Source of the DNA: Bacteroidota bacterium
Lineage (GTDB): Bacteria > Bacteroidota > Bacteroidia > Flavobacteriales > Weeksellaceae
Direction of reading: 5' to 3'
Assembly: GCA_023458535.1 (NCBI GenBank)
Contig: JAEWYW010000039.1
Coordinates: forward strand, 50,368-114,367
Length of the DNA: 64,000 nt
Of this stretch, positions 45,848-54,623 are shown piece after piece. The translations under genes and the position numbers were made by a program. The notes below the pieces were generated by a model that saw nothing but the letters and a program-made list of their open reading frames with translations, was not told where the DNA came from and ran no database searches. Each line of letters starts with the position of its first letter. Within the stretch, counting starts at the first letter, position 1.

Positions 45848-46885
45848 TTATGAGTCTGTAGTTTTGTTAGCAAGCTGTCCGCAAGCTGCATCAATATCAC
45901 CTCCTCTACTTCGTCTGATCATCACAGTAATTCCAGCTTTCTCAAGTTGACGCACATAGTTTTCCTCAGCTGCTTTGTTGCACTGGTCGTATTTTCCGTC
46001 ACCTATAGGATTGTACTGAATAAGATTAACTTTAGAAGGAACCTGCCTGCAATATTTTATTAATGCCTTAATATCCTCATCACTGTCATTAATATTTTTC
46101 CAAACGCAATATTCAAAAGTGATTACAGAACCCGTTTTCTGATACCAATATTGAAGCGCTTCCATTATATCCGTTAAAGGAAATTTATCAGAAAATGGCA
46201 TAATCTCATTGCGCTTATGTTCAATAGCAGAATGCAGTGATAGAGCAAGTTTCACTTTTACCTCTTCATCTGCCAACATTTTTATCATTTTAGGAATTCC
46301 TGAGGTGGAAACAGTTATTCTTCTAGGCGACATTCCTAATCCTTCAGGACTTGTTATTTTCCTTAAGGCTTCAACGACATTTTTATAGTTCATCATTGGC
46401 TCGCCCATTCCCATAAATACAATATTGGAGAGAGGTCTGTTAAAATATAATTTACTCTGTCTGTCGATAAGGGCAACCTGATCTACAATTTCTGCGACCT
46501 CCAGATTTCGCATTCTTTTTAATCGCGCTGTTGCACAAAATTCACAGTTCAGGGAGCAACCCACTTGCGAAGATACACAGGCAGTAGTTCTGGTCTCTGT
46601 GGGAATAAGTACAGATTCTACCATTAAACCATCATGAAGTTTAACCCCATTTTTTATGGTTCCATCTGAGGATTTTTGTAACAAGTCTACAGCGATAGGA
46701 TTGATGATAAATTCCTGTGATATCTTATCCCGCAAATCTTTTGAAAGATTCGTCATCTCATCAATAGAATGAAGATTTTTACTCCACAACCAATCGTAAA
46801 CCTGTTTCGCACGGAAAGGCTTCTCGCCCAAAGAAATGAAATATTCTTTGAGTTGGTCTAATGATAATGTTCGGATATCCTTCAT
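45848..46885 (-). CDS. rlmN: 23S rRNA (adenine-2503-C2) methyltransferase RlmN
   Basis: 345 residues. The radical SAM motif is QVGCSLNCEFCATA with Cys110, Cys114 and Cys117 binding the 4Fe-4S cluster. The second methylating Cys lies in DIDAACGQL near the C-terminus. IVFMGMGEPMMNY is the conserved loop. It methylates A2503 of 23S rRNA and A37 of some tRNAs. Divided from queA by a long AT-rich hairpin. Confidence 0.95.
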   Translation of the reverse strand: MKDIRTLSLDQLKEYFISLGEKPFRAKQVYDWLWSKNLHSIDEMTNLSKDLRDKISQEFIINPIAVDLLQKSSDGTIKNGVKLHDGLMVESVLIPTETRTTACVSSQVGCSLNCEFCATARLKRMRNLEVAEIVDQVALIDRQSKLYFNRPLSNIVFMGMGEPMMNYKNVVEALRKITSPEGLGMSPRRITVSTSGIPKMIKMLADEEVKVKLALSLHSAIEHKRNEIMPFSDKFPLTDIMEALQYWYQKTGSVITFEYCVWKNINDSDEDIKALIKYCRQVPSKVNLIQYNPIGDGKYDQCNKAAEENYVRQLEKAGITVMIRRSRGGDIDAACGQLANKTTDS

Positions 46886-46900
46886 TGGAATTATAGATAT

Positions 46901-46956
46901 TAGATTATAAATTTTAGATTGAAATCAAATTGAAACAATCTAAAATTTATAATCTA
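46901..46956. terminator. Perfect 21-bp AT-rich inverted repeat
   Basis: The arm at 46901-46921, TAGATTATAAATTTTAGATT plus G, is exactly complementary to 46936-46956; the loop is 14 bases. It lies in the 85-base gap between queA and rlmN and probably terminates queA transcription, though a G:C-poor stem makes it a weak Rho-independent site. Confidence 0.5.
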
Positions 46957-46970
46957 TAATTTAAAATTTC

Positions 46971-48020
46971 TTACAAGATTAACATTGCGTCACCGTAAGA
47001 GTAAAATTTATATTTTTCTTTGATGGCTTCCTGATAGGCTTTCATTACAAAATCTTTATTAGCAAAAGCAGCAATCATCATTATTAATGTTGATTTTGGT
47101 GTATGAAAGTTGGTAATCATCGCATTGGCCACTCCAAAATCGTGAGGCGGATAAATAAATTTATTGGTCCAGCCATTGAAAGGTCCTATTTTTTTATTGG
47201 AAGAAACTGAGGTTTCTAGGGCTCTCATAGTGGTCGTTCCCACTGCACAAATTCTTCTGTTCTCTTCTACAGCTGCATTAATAATAGCTGCATTTTTTTC
47301 ATCAATAATTACTTCCTCAGACTCCATTTTGTGCTTAGAAAGATCTTCCACTTCAATCGGATTGAAGGTACCTAAACCTACATGGAGAGTAATTTCAGCG
47401 AAATCAATTCCCTTAATTTCCATTCTCTTCATAAGATGCTTAGAGAAATGCAAACCCGCTGTTGGAGCAGCAACTGCACCCTCTACTTTTGCATAAATGG
47501 TTTGGTATCTTTCGGCATCTTCTGGTTCTACTTCTCTTTTAATGTATTTAGGAAGTGGAGTTTCGCCAAGTTCTTTTAATTTTGCTCTGAATTCGTCGTA
47601 AGAACCATCGAATAGGAATCTCAACGTTCTTCCTCTTGATGTAGTATTGTCTATAACTTCTGCAACCAAAGATTCGTCCTCGGTGAAGAAAAGCTTATTA
47701 CCAATTCTTATTTTTCTTGCAGGATCCACCAAAACGTCCCATACACGGGTTTCTTTATCTAGTTCTCTTAACAAGAAAACTTCAATTTTAGCGCCTGTTT
47801 TTTCTTTGTTTCCGAAAAGTCTTGCAGGAAAAACTTTTGTATTGTTAAAGATAAATAGATCTTTCTCGTCGAAATAATCAATAACATCTTTGAATAATTT
47901 ATGTTCAATAGTTTCAGTTTTACGGTCTAAAACCATTAATCTTGCTTCGTCTCTGTTTTCTGCTGGGTGCTCTGCCAATAGTTCTTCTGGCAAATCGAAA
48001 TTAAAATCTGATGTTTTCAT
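46971..48020 (-). CDS. queA: S-adenosylmethionine:tRNA ribosyltransferase-isomerase
   Basis: 349 residues, full length. Family marks: DFNFDLPEELLAEHPAENRD near the N-terminus, FNNTKVFPARLFG, VAAPTAGLHFSKHL and ITNFHTPKSTLIM near the C-terminus. It transfers and isomerizes the ribosyl part of SAM to make epoxyqueuosine in tRNA. A -7 box is about 43 bases upstream; the divergent region leads to the asnA leader. Confidence 0.95.
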   Translation of the reverse strand: MKTSDFNFDLPEELLAEHPAENRDEARLMVLDRKTETIEHKLFKDVIDYFDEKDLFIFNNTKVFPARLFGNKEKTGAKIEVFLLRELDKETRVWDVLVDPARKIRIGNKLFFTEDESLVAEVIDNTTSRGRTLRFLFDGSYDEFRAKLKELGETPLPKYIKREVEPEDAERYQTIYAKVEGAVAAPTAGLHFSKHLMKRMEIKGIDFAEITLHVGLGTFNPIEVEDLSKHKMESEEVIIDEKNAAIINAAVEENRRICAVGTTTMRALETSVSSNKKIGPFNGWTNKFIYPPHDFGVANAMITNFHTPKSTLIMMIAAFANKDFVMKAYQEAIKEKYKFYSYGDAMLIL

Positions 48021-48062
48021 TTTTTTTAAATTACGGTTTAAAAATTATTGAATTGAAGTTGG

Positions 48063-48070
48063 CAAAGATA
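48063..48070 (-). promoter_or_regulatory. Bacteroidetes -7 box of queA
   Basis: TATCTTTG read on the minus strand, 43 bases before the queA start. Confidence 0.4.
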
Positions 48071-48152
48071 CAACATTAAAAGGCCTTTGTCAAGTCTTGT
48101 GTCTGACCGTTAATTTTATAACAAAAAGCCGATTTGGTATTTGATTTTTAAT

Positions 48153-48160
48153 TACATTTG
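48153..48160 (+). promoter_or_regulatory. Promoter of the asnA leader
   Basis: TACATTTG matches TAnnTTTG, with TTG at 48134-48136 sixteen bases upstream as a -33 element. Transcription would start near 48166, about 18 bases before the leader ATG. Confidence 0.5.
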
Positions 48161-48183
48161 TTTTAACAACGGTCAACAAAAAT

Positions 48184-48267
48184 ATGTACAACAGTTCTTT
48201 AAATAATTTCTCTAATAATAATTTGAATAATCGTATTCAAAAAGAGAAGTTATGGGGAATTTTATAG
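48184..48267 (+). CDS. Asn-rich leader peptide of asnA
   Basis: 27 codons and TAG. Residues 3-16 read NSSLNNFSNNNLNN, with eight Asn codons in 14 positions (AAC once, AAT seven times); the peptide ends RIQKEKLWGIL. There is no signal peptide or known family. Asn is the product of the gene that follows, asnA. The frame ends 75 bases before the asnA ATG, and its last third contains the segment complementary to the terminator arm. By analogy with trp, his and thr leaders, it would act by ribosome position rather than as a protein. Confidence 0.75.
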   Translation: MYNSSLNNFSNNNLNNRIQKEKLWGIL

Positions 48268-48322
48268 CAGTATAAAACAACTCCAAGTATAATAACTTCT
48301 CAGAAATGGGAAGTTTTTTTTT
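48244..48322 (+). promoter_or_regulatory. Transcription attenuator with competing hairpins
   Basis: Segment 1, GAGAAGTTAT (48244-48253, codons 21-24 of the leader), is exactly complementary to segment 2, ATAACTTCTC (48292-48301). Between them lies a 7-bp hairpin, TTTTATA/TATAAAA (48260-48266 and 48271-48277). Segment 2 also pairs with segment 3: AACTTCTC (48294-48301) with GGGAAGTT (48308-48315, one G-U pair), loop AGAAAT, followed by nine T (48314-48322), a Rho-independent terminator. The 1:2 pairing would block it. Stalling at Asn codons leaves segment 1 free (read-through); a ribosome at the stop codon covers segment 1 (termination). Confidence 0.75.
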
Positions 48323-48341
48323 ATTTAAAAAACGCTGAAAA

Positions 48342-49340
48342 ATGGAAACTCCACTACAAAAAGAAAGAAAAATTCAGGACACAAAATTGATTTTTGAAGC
48401 ACAGATTTCAAAAGCACTGAAACTACACAGGGTATCATCACCTCTAATGGTGATGGATGGCACAGGCATTAACGATGATTTGAATGGATGCGAAAGGCCA
48501 GTAAGGTTTAACGTAAAAGCAATGCAAGACCAACAAGCAGTAATTGTACATTCTCTTGCAAAGTGGAAAAGAATGAGGTTAAACGACTACCAAATCCCTC
48601 TTCATGAAGGTATCCTGACAGATATGCGTGCACTGAGACCAGATGAAGATTATTCTCCCTTACATTCCATTTATGTAGATCAATGGGATTGGGAAATACA
48701 TATTGGCAAAGAGGATCGTAGCATCTCCTATCTACAGCAAAGTGTTGAAAAAATATTTTCTTCATTTAAAGAAACCGAATATGAACTCATAAAAATGAAT
48801 ATCATAAATAAAGAATTACTTCCAGAAAAAATACACTTTATTGCCGCTGAAGAATTATACCAATACCATCGAAGTTTATCACCTAAAGAACGCGAACATG
48901 CTATTGCTAAAGAATTTGGCGCGGTTTTCATAATAGGAGTAGGTGGTAATTTGTCTAATGGTTTACCTCATGACGGAAGAGCGGCAGATTATGACGATTG
49001 GTCAACCAAAACTGAATTGGGTATGGGTTTAAATGGTGATTTTTTAGTCTGGAGTCCGATTTTAGGACAGAGTATTGAATTATCATCAATGGGAATTCGC
49101 GTCGACAAAGAAGCCTTAGAAAAACAACTGAAGTTAAAAAACGAAATGAGTAAGTATCATTTAGATTACCATCAGAAAATTCTTCAAGCTCAATTGCCTT
49201 ATAGTATTGGTGGAGGTATTGGTCAATCTCGAACATGTATGTTTTTCTTACAGAAAAAACATATCGGTGAAGTACAATCCAGTGTTTGGGATGAAAAAAT
49301 AAAAGCTAAATTATTAGAAGAAGGGATTAATTTGATATGA
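48342..49340 (+). CDS. asnA: Aspartate-ammonia ligase (AsnA)
   Basis: 332 residues, the family's usual length. Marks of the class II synthetase-like fold: FEAQISKALKLHRVSSPLMV, DGTGINDDLNGCERPVRF, VHSLAKWKRMRL, VDQWDWE and the C-terminal GGGIGQSRTCMFFL (motif 3). It makes asparagine from aspartate, ammonia and ATP. The upstream leader peptide and terminator suggest control by asparaginyl-tRNA level. It is a single gene; hairpin F follows about 130 bases after its stop. Confidence 0.97.
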   Translation: METPLQKERKIQDTKLIFEAQISKALKLHRVSSPLMVMDGTGINDDLNGCERPVRFNVKAMQDQQAVIVHSLAKWKRMRLNDYQIPLHEGILTDMRALRPDEDYSPLHSIYVDQWDWEIHIGKEDRSISYLQQSVEKIFSSFKETEYELIKMNIINKELLPEKIHFIAAEELYQYHRSLSPKEREHAIAKEFGAVFIIGVGGNLSNGLPHDGRAADYDDWSTKTELGMGLNGDFLVWSPILGQSIELSSMGIRVDKEALEKQLKLKNEMSKYHLDYHQKILQAQLPYSIGGGIGQSRTCMFFLQKKHIGEVQSSVWDEKIKAKLLEEGINLI

Positions 49341-49467
49341 AATTAATCCAAAATATACTAAAGATGGAGAATAGTTCATCAATTCAAGTTTGAAAAAATA
49401 CTTTTTTGATGGTGAAGATGGCATTCTTACTTTTACTTCAAAACTATTCTGAAGAATAGAATTTTTG

Positions 49468-49518
49468 TTTGTGACTTTTAGCTGCGGCGGCTTCGCCGCC
49501 GCAGCTAAAAGTCACAAA
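49468..49518. terminator. GC-rich palindromic hairpin F (24-bp perfect stem)
   Basis: Arms at 49468-49491 and 49495-49518 are perfectly complementary over 24 bp; inner half GCTGCGGCGGC with loop TTC, outer half TTTGTGACTTTTA and its complement. It separates converging asnA and pafA, ending one base before the pafA stop. The 127 bases before it hold no gene I can support. Confidence 0.75.
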
Positions 49519-49519
49519 A

Positions 49520-51154
49520 TTATTTTCCTAAAACCTCAACAATTGGGTTTCCGATGTTTCCGCTTGGGTTTTCAATTCTCAAAAACTGAGCTAAAGTTGG
49601 TGCAATATCCGTCATAAAGTAAGGCTTATTGCTCTCGCCATGAGGAATTTTCCAACCCATAAAAATTAGTGGAATGTGTGCATCATATGAATTCCAAACA
49701 CTGTGTGTGGTTCCTTTTTTAGCGTAAGAAGGCAGCAAACCATCATGTGAAATAATCTGGATATCACCGCTACGTTGCCAGTTGTAACCGTTAATGATTC
49801 TTGATTTGATTGGCTCTGGAATAGCTGCAGCACCAGCTTGTTCTAAATCAATGCAATATAATACACGTGGATCTTTATTCAAATTTGTAATGATTGTTTT
49901 TTTAATATCATCAAAATCTAAATTTTTCTCTTTGATAAGCGCTCGATTTAAATAGATTTGATAGTTATCAATCGCCAAAATAAGTTTGTTGGCAGCGTAT
50001 TTTTTCTCCAACTCGGCGCCCAAATTTTTCTCTAATCCGTCATCAAAAAAACCAGACATCATTTTGTTGGCTTTCATATAACCTTCGGCATGAGCACCAC
50101 CATGATCGGCAGATAAGAAAACAAGATAATTTCCTTTGCCCACTTTTTTATCTAAATTTTTAAAAAATTGCGCTAAATCCTGATCCAATCTCAAATAGGT
50201 ATCCTGAACTTCAATAGAATTCGGACCAAAAGAATGTCCCACATAATCTGTGGATGCAATATTAATTGCTAGAAAGTCGGTTTCGGAACCATTTCCTAAC
50301 TGATAGCCATCAATAGCCGCTTCAGCAAATTTTAATGTGTAGGTATTTCCAAAAGGAGTTGTTCTCAGTACGCCTTTTTTCTTGGCGAAATCGGTAGCCA
50401 AATTGCTGTATGGGAAAACAGGCTTGGTGGCACTACCTAACAGATGTTCCCAAGGCACATCATCAGCAGTACTCTCTTTGTATTCTGTGATGGGTAAAAG
50501 CGTATTCCAACCTTTTGAAACCAACTGCTCGGCAATTTTTTGTGAATTGAAATTTTTCACCCATTGTGGCAATTCGTTCATGTAATAGGACGATGTGATA
50601 AAATTCCCAGTATTTTCATCGTACCAAAAGGCGCCGGTCGGATTGTGACCTGCAGGTAAAATTGACGCTCTATCTTTTAACGAAACGCCAACGACTTTAG
50701 AACGGTAATTGGTTGCGATTCGTAATTGATCGCTAATGGTGGTACTCCACAAGTTTTTTGGGGAGTGACTTCCCACTTTCACATCGTCTGTACCCACACC
50801 TTTTACCTCCAAATCGGTTGTACAATATACATTTTTGCCCGTTTCGCGATCCGTCCAGTCATTTCCAGCAATCCCATGAATGGAAGGAACCGAGCCTGTG
50901 TAAATGCTGGTGTGTCCCAACGCCGTAACGGTAGGGATATACGGAATCATTACATTATTAAAAGAATAACCTTGTTTTAGCATTCGTTTAAAACCATCCT
51001 CACCATACTGATTGTAAAAACGGTACAAATAATCCCATCTCATTTGGTCTATCACCAAACCAACAACCAATTTAGGACGTTCCACTGTCTTCTGTGCTGA
51101 AACTTGAAAAACTCCCAAAAATGCAAATGCAATAACAATCCCGATGCGCTTCAT
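49520..51154 (-). CDS. pafA: PafA-type alkaline phosphatase
   Basis: 544 residues with signal peptide MKRIGIVIAFAFLGVFQVSA. The alkaline phosphatase superfamily sites are LVVGLVIDQMRWDYLYRF (metal Asp), the nucleophile Thr in IPYIPTVTALGHTSIYTGS, FLAINIASTDYVGHSF and VFLSADHGGAHAEG (metal Asp and His). Close to the phosphate-irrepressible PafA of Elizabethkingia. It releases phosphate from monoesters in the periplasm. A -7 box (TACCTTTG) is 20 bases upstream; no Pho box seen. Confidence 0.93.
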   Translation of the reverse strand: MKRIGIVIAFAFLGVFQVSAQKTVERPKLVVGLVIDQMRWDYLYRFYNQYGEDGFKRMLKQGYSFNNVMIPYIPTVTALGHTSIYTGSVPSIHGIAGNDWTDRETGKNVYCTTDLEVKGVGTDDVKVGSHSPKNLWSTTISDQLRIATNYRSKVVGVSLKDRASILPAGHNPTGAFWYDENTGNFITSSYYMNELPQWVKNFNSQKIAEQLVSKGWNTLLPITEYKESTADDVPWEHLLGSATKPVFPYSNLATDFAKKKGVLRTTPFGNTYTLKFAEAAIDGYQLGNGSETDFLAINIASTDYVGHSFGPNSIEVQDTYLRLDQDLAQFFKNLDKKVGKGNYLVFLSADHGGAHAEGYMKANKMMSGFFDDGLEKNLGAELEKKYAANKLILAIDNYQIYLNRALIKEKNLDFDDIKKTIITNLNKDPRVLYCIDLEQAGAAAIPEPIKSRIINGYNWQRSGDIQIISHDGLLPSYAKKGTTHSVWNSYDAHIPLIFMGWKIPHGESNKPYFMTDIAPTLAQFLRIENPSGNIGNPIVEVLGK

Positions 51155-51173
51155 TATCTAAAAAATTTGAACA

Positions 51174-51181
51174 CAAAGGTA
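51174..51181 (-). promoter_or_regulatory. Bacteroidetes -7 box of pafA
   Basis: TACCTTTG on the minus strand, 20 bases before the start. Confidence 0.4.
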
Positions 51182-51275
51182 CGATACCCTTTTTATACTT
51201 GAAAATTAATTACCTGTTAACAAAGCCAAAAAAACCTCTCAACAATTGAAAGGTTTCTTTATATGATTTAAAAAA

Positions 51276-53447
51276 TTATTTTGCTCCGCCCGAATTTTTC
51301 TCTACATCGGTCTTGGTGTTTTCTTTCACTTTTTGGTTACCAAAGCGCTTGGTGAGAGTGATGGATGCTCCATACCAATCGGATCTGTTTATATTTCTAA
51401 ATGTACCAGTTTGACTAAACGTGGTTCTGTCAAAAACAGGCCTTAAGAATATATTATTCAGCTGTAAACTGGCTTCCATACCGAGATTGGTAAAGATTTT
51501 TGTAACGGATAAATTATGATAGACATTCGTATTATTTCCTTGTGAATTTCCATTATTTTGTTGGTAGACACCTAACCACCCTGAAAAATTTATATTTTTA
51601 TTAAACAAATTGGTATAAGAGAAATTTGCTGAACCACCAAAACTGGTTATGTAATTATTTGCTTTCAATTCATTTCGCGTGTTAAAGTCGCTATTATCAA
51701 TATAATTAACTCCTAAATTAACGTTAACATTAAGCTTGTTTTTAAAGAAGGTTTGATTGGTATTAAAGTTAAGAGAATATCGGTCTGACCTGCCTTTGAA
51801 GTTGTCGGGCGTTGAAATGAGAGCGGTTCCGTCTGTAAAATAATCTGTCCAATAATCTTGATTGGTGAACGCATAATTTAACGATAAAAAATATTTTTTG
51901 TACACACCAACTTTCATAGAAAACCTATGATAAGGATTGGGTTCTAGGTCCATATTCCCTTGATAAAAATTACCATCACTGGTTGGTAATCTGGAAGGAT
52001 TAAATTCTGAATACCACGGTCTCCATAAATTATAATTGTAAGATGTCGAGATATTAAAGTTTGGCGTAAAAGTATATTTTAATAGAACATTGGGCAATAA
52101 TCTTCCGTAGGATTCTTTCTTTTCAATGTTATCAGTAATTTGGTGAAGTTTAAAGGTCATATATTCATACCTCAAACCAACTCTTACATCCAACTTATTA
52201 AAAAACTTACTGCTGTAATTAGCATATACCGCATTTAAATTATCTTCATACTTAAAACGATTTATTCCATCCTGAATTTCTCCTGCCCCATTTTTGAAAC
52301 CATAGTAAGAAATAGGCATGATATTGTTATTAAAATCAAATTTCGCACCTGCCTCAAAACTACTTCCCACAGAATCTAAAGGCATTGAATAATCTAGTTT
52401 TAAATAATAATTTCTGGCTTCGGCATCTTCCCCAACCCTGTTATTACTGATAGAGAAAGGTGTAGTTTCTTTACGAAGATAATGACGCTCACCCTGATCG
52501 GAGTTATAATTAACTCCAAGATTTACATCAAAAATTCTATTTTTTACCTTATCATAATATTTGTAGAAGATGTTAGAATTAATCATCCTATATTTCGAAT
52601 CCTCATTCTGGAAAATTTCATACGTGTTAAAAGGCACTTCATTTTTTAAAATTTCACCAGTAGAGGTATTTTCGGACGCACTCTTATTCTGAAATAATTC
52701 TACGATTACACCTAGGTTATTCTTTTCGTTAAGTTCCAATTCTGATGTGGAAGACACAGAGGGCATTTTGCTTCTATAAAAAGAATTCATATTAATGAAT
52801 CTCTTTTCATTATCCTGATAAATATTGGCTTCTGTTGTAGTGGACGAAACATTAGTATTGTCGTTGTAACTCCCTATTAATGTTTGGGTAAAATTTTTCC
52901 TATGATAATTAATATTTAAGTTGGAATATTGATTATTTTTTGTGTTCTGAGTATTGGTCATTGAAACACTCCCCTTAATACCTTCGTCATCACGCTTTTT
53001 AAGCACAATATTAATTACTTGTCCTGTGGTTTCGTATCGCGACGACGGATTGGTAATCACCTCAATTTTCATCAAATTATCTGCAGGAATAGATTTTAAA
53101 TATTCTTTCAATTCCTTCCCAGTGAAAACAGATTTTCGGTCATTGATATACACGGTAACGTTTTCACCTTCAGATTTTACTACATCATTGTTATCAATGC
53201 TTACCAAAGGTGTCATTCTAAGAACATCCCAAGTAGTATTACCAGCGAGTATCGAGCTTTCAGCAACATTGAAAACCGTTCTGTCCACCTTGGTTTCTAC
53301 TGTCGGTTTTTTTGCTACGATTTTTACCTCTTCAATAGATTTTGACTTAATGGTGTCCTGCGTGGTAGTTTGGGCAATAAAAAAAGTGCTACAAAGAAGA
53401 CCAGCACTCGCAAATAATAATTTCATGTGTTGTTGTGTTGTTTTCAT
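51276..53447 (-). CDS. TonB-dependent receptor-like outer-membrane beta-barrel protein
   Basis: 723 residues from MKTTQQHMKLLFASAG; the frame's longer start at 53468 is less signal-like. The signal peptide ends near FFIAQ. A plug-like domain follows (DVLRMTPLVSIDNNDVV, VTVYINDRKSVFTGKELKEY, VITNPSSRYETTGQVINIVL), then about 560 residues of barrel strands with alternating aromatics. This is the outer-membrane beta-barrel (OMP_b-brl_3) branch without a carboxypeptidase-like leader. The ligand is unknown. No SusD gene is adjacent. Confidence 0.88.
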   Translation of the reverse strand: MKTTQQHMKLLFASAGLLCSTFFIAQTTTQDTIKSKSIEEVKIVAKKPTVETKVDRTVFNVAESSILAGNTTWDVLRMTPLVSIDNNDVVKSEGENVTVYINDRKSVFTGKELKEYLKSIPADNLMKIEVITNPSSRYETTGQVINIVLKKRDDEGIKGSVSMTNTQNTKNNQYSNLNINYHRKNFTQTLIGSYNDNTNVSSTTTEANIYQDNEKRFINMNSFYRSKMPSVSSTSELELNEKNNLGVIVELFQNKSASENTSTGEILKNEVPFNTYEIFQNEDSKYRMINSNIFYKYYDKVKNRIFDVNLGVNYNSDQGERHYLRKETTPFSISNNRVGEDAEARNYYLKLDYSMPLDSVGSSFEAGAKFDFNNNIMPISYYGFKNGAGEIQDGINRFKYEDNLNAVYANYSSKFFNKLDVRVGLRYEYMTFKLHQITDNIEKKESYGRLLPNVLLKYTFTPNFNISTSYNYNLWRPWYSEFNPSRLPTSDGNFYQGNMDLEPNPYHRFSMKVGVYKKYFLSLNYAFTNQDYWTDYFTDGTALISTPDNFKGRSDRYSLNFNTNQTFFKNKLNVNVNLGVNYIDNSDFNTRNELKANNYITSFGGSANFSYTNLFNKNINFSGWLGVYQQNNGNSQGNNTNVYHNLSVTKIFTNLGMEASLQLNNIFLRPVFDRTTFSQTGTFRNINRSDWYGASITLTKRFGNQKVKENTKTDVEKNSGGAK

Positions 53448-53565
53448 GAATAAGACAAGCCAAACCACTGAAATGTTACATTAAAAATCCTCTTTTACAT
53501 ATTTTATCACTAAACTTTTCGTTAAACACTGAAAGTCACCTACTTAATTTTTTAAAAAAATAAAA

Positions 53566-53593
53566 AAAAGAAGCACATTTCTGCACTTCTTTT
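53566..53593 (-). terminator. Terminator of mdh
   Basis: AAAAGAAG (53566-53573) pairs with CTTCTTTT (53586-53593) with an imperfect upper stem; a T-run follows on the minus strand. 22 bases past the mdh stop. Confidence 0.65.
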
Positions 53594-53614
53594 AATTGAT
53601 CTATATTCTTTTGA

Positions 53615-54541
53615 TTAGAATTTCAAATCACCGTTTACTTCGCGTACTGCTTTTGCTGCTTCTGCAAATTTTGCTTTTTCTTCTTCTGTTAAGGTAATAT
53701 CTACAATTTTTTCAACACCTTTCGCTCCGATAATGGCAGGAACACCTAAGCAGATATCAGATTCGCCGTACTCACCATCAAGCATTAATGAGCATGGAAT
53801 CATTTTCTTTTGGTCGCAAAGGATTGACTGTACCAATACGGAAACTGCCGCACCTGGTGCATACCACGCAGATGTTCCTAATAATTTGGTAAGTGTCGCT
53901 CCACCCACTTTTGTTTCTTCAGCAACATAAGCTTGTTTTTCGTCACTTAAAAACTCCGTTACTGGAACTCCGTTTCTTGTTGCTTTGGTCATTAATGGAA
54001 GCATTCCCGTATCTGAGTGTGCTGCGATTACCATTCCGTCTACATCTGAAATTGGACATTCTAAAGCTTCAGCCAATCTGTATTTGAAACGTGCAGAATC
54101 CAAAGCTCCACCCATACCGATGATTCTTTCTTTTGGAAGACCTGAAGTTTTGTGTACCAAATACGCCATTGTATCCATAGGGTTAGAAACAACAATGATG
54201 ATGACATCTGGAGAATGTTTCACAAGATTTTCAGTAACTTCTTTTACAATCCCTGCATTGATACCGATAAGTTCTTCTCTAGTCATTCCTGGTTTTCTCG
54301 GAATTCCTGAAGTAATTACTGCTACTTTAGAACCAGCAGTTTTGCTATAATCTCCTGTAGTTCCTGTAATTTTAGTATCAAATGCGTTAAGAGACGCACA
54401 TTGCATCAAATCCATTGCCTTACCTTCTGCAAAACCTTCTTTGATGTCCACTAAAACTACTTCAGACGCAAAATTTTTCATTGCGATATACTCAGCACAA
54501 CTTGCACCTACTGCACCTGCTCCTACTACGGTTACTTTCAT
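53615..54541 (-). CDS. mdh: Malate dehydrogenase
   Basis: 308 residues, LDH-like class. The NAD site is MKVTVVGAGAVGASCAEYIA. Substrate loop Arg lies in ITSGIPRKPGMTREELIG, followed by VVSNPMDTMAYLVHK and the catalytic His in MVIAAHSDTGMLPL. It interconverts malate and oxaloacetate in the TCA cycle. The Arg-rich substrate loop (PRKPGMTR) supports malate over lactate. Confidence 0.95.
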   Translation of the reverse strand: MKVTVVGAGAVGASCAEYIAMKNFASEVVLVDIKEGFAEGKAMDLMQCASLNAFDTKITGTTGDYSKTAGSKVAVITSGIPRKPGMTREELIGINAGIVKEVTENLVKHSPDVIIIVVSNPMDTMAYLVHKTSGLPKERIIGMGGALDSARFKYRLAEALECPISDVDGMVIAAHSDTGMLPLMTKATRNGVPVTEFLSDEKQAYVAEETKVGGATLTKLLGTSAWYAPGAAVSVLVQSILCDQKKMIPCSLMLDGEYGESDICLGVPAIIGAKGVEKIVDITLTEEEKAKFAEAAKAVREVNGDLKF

Positions 54542-54623
54542 AAATATTGTTTTAAATGTATTTTTGTAATCTTACCTCCAAAATTAATGATTCTTAAAAA
54601 TTCTGGCAAATTTATGTTGAAAA

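Noticed and set aside
48153..48341. T-box riboswitch for asnA
   Set aside because: No specifier loop or the conserved T-box sequence (TGGNACCGCG type). The small Asn-rich frame explains the region better.
49341..49467. Short frames after asnA (for example from 49364)
   Set aside because: Interrupted by stops after about 14 codons, no family; likely non-coding 3' sequence.
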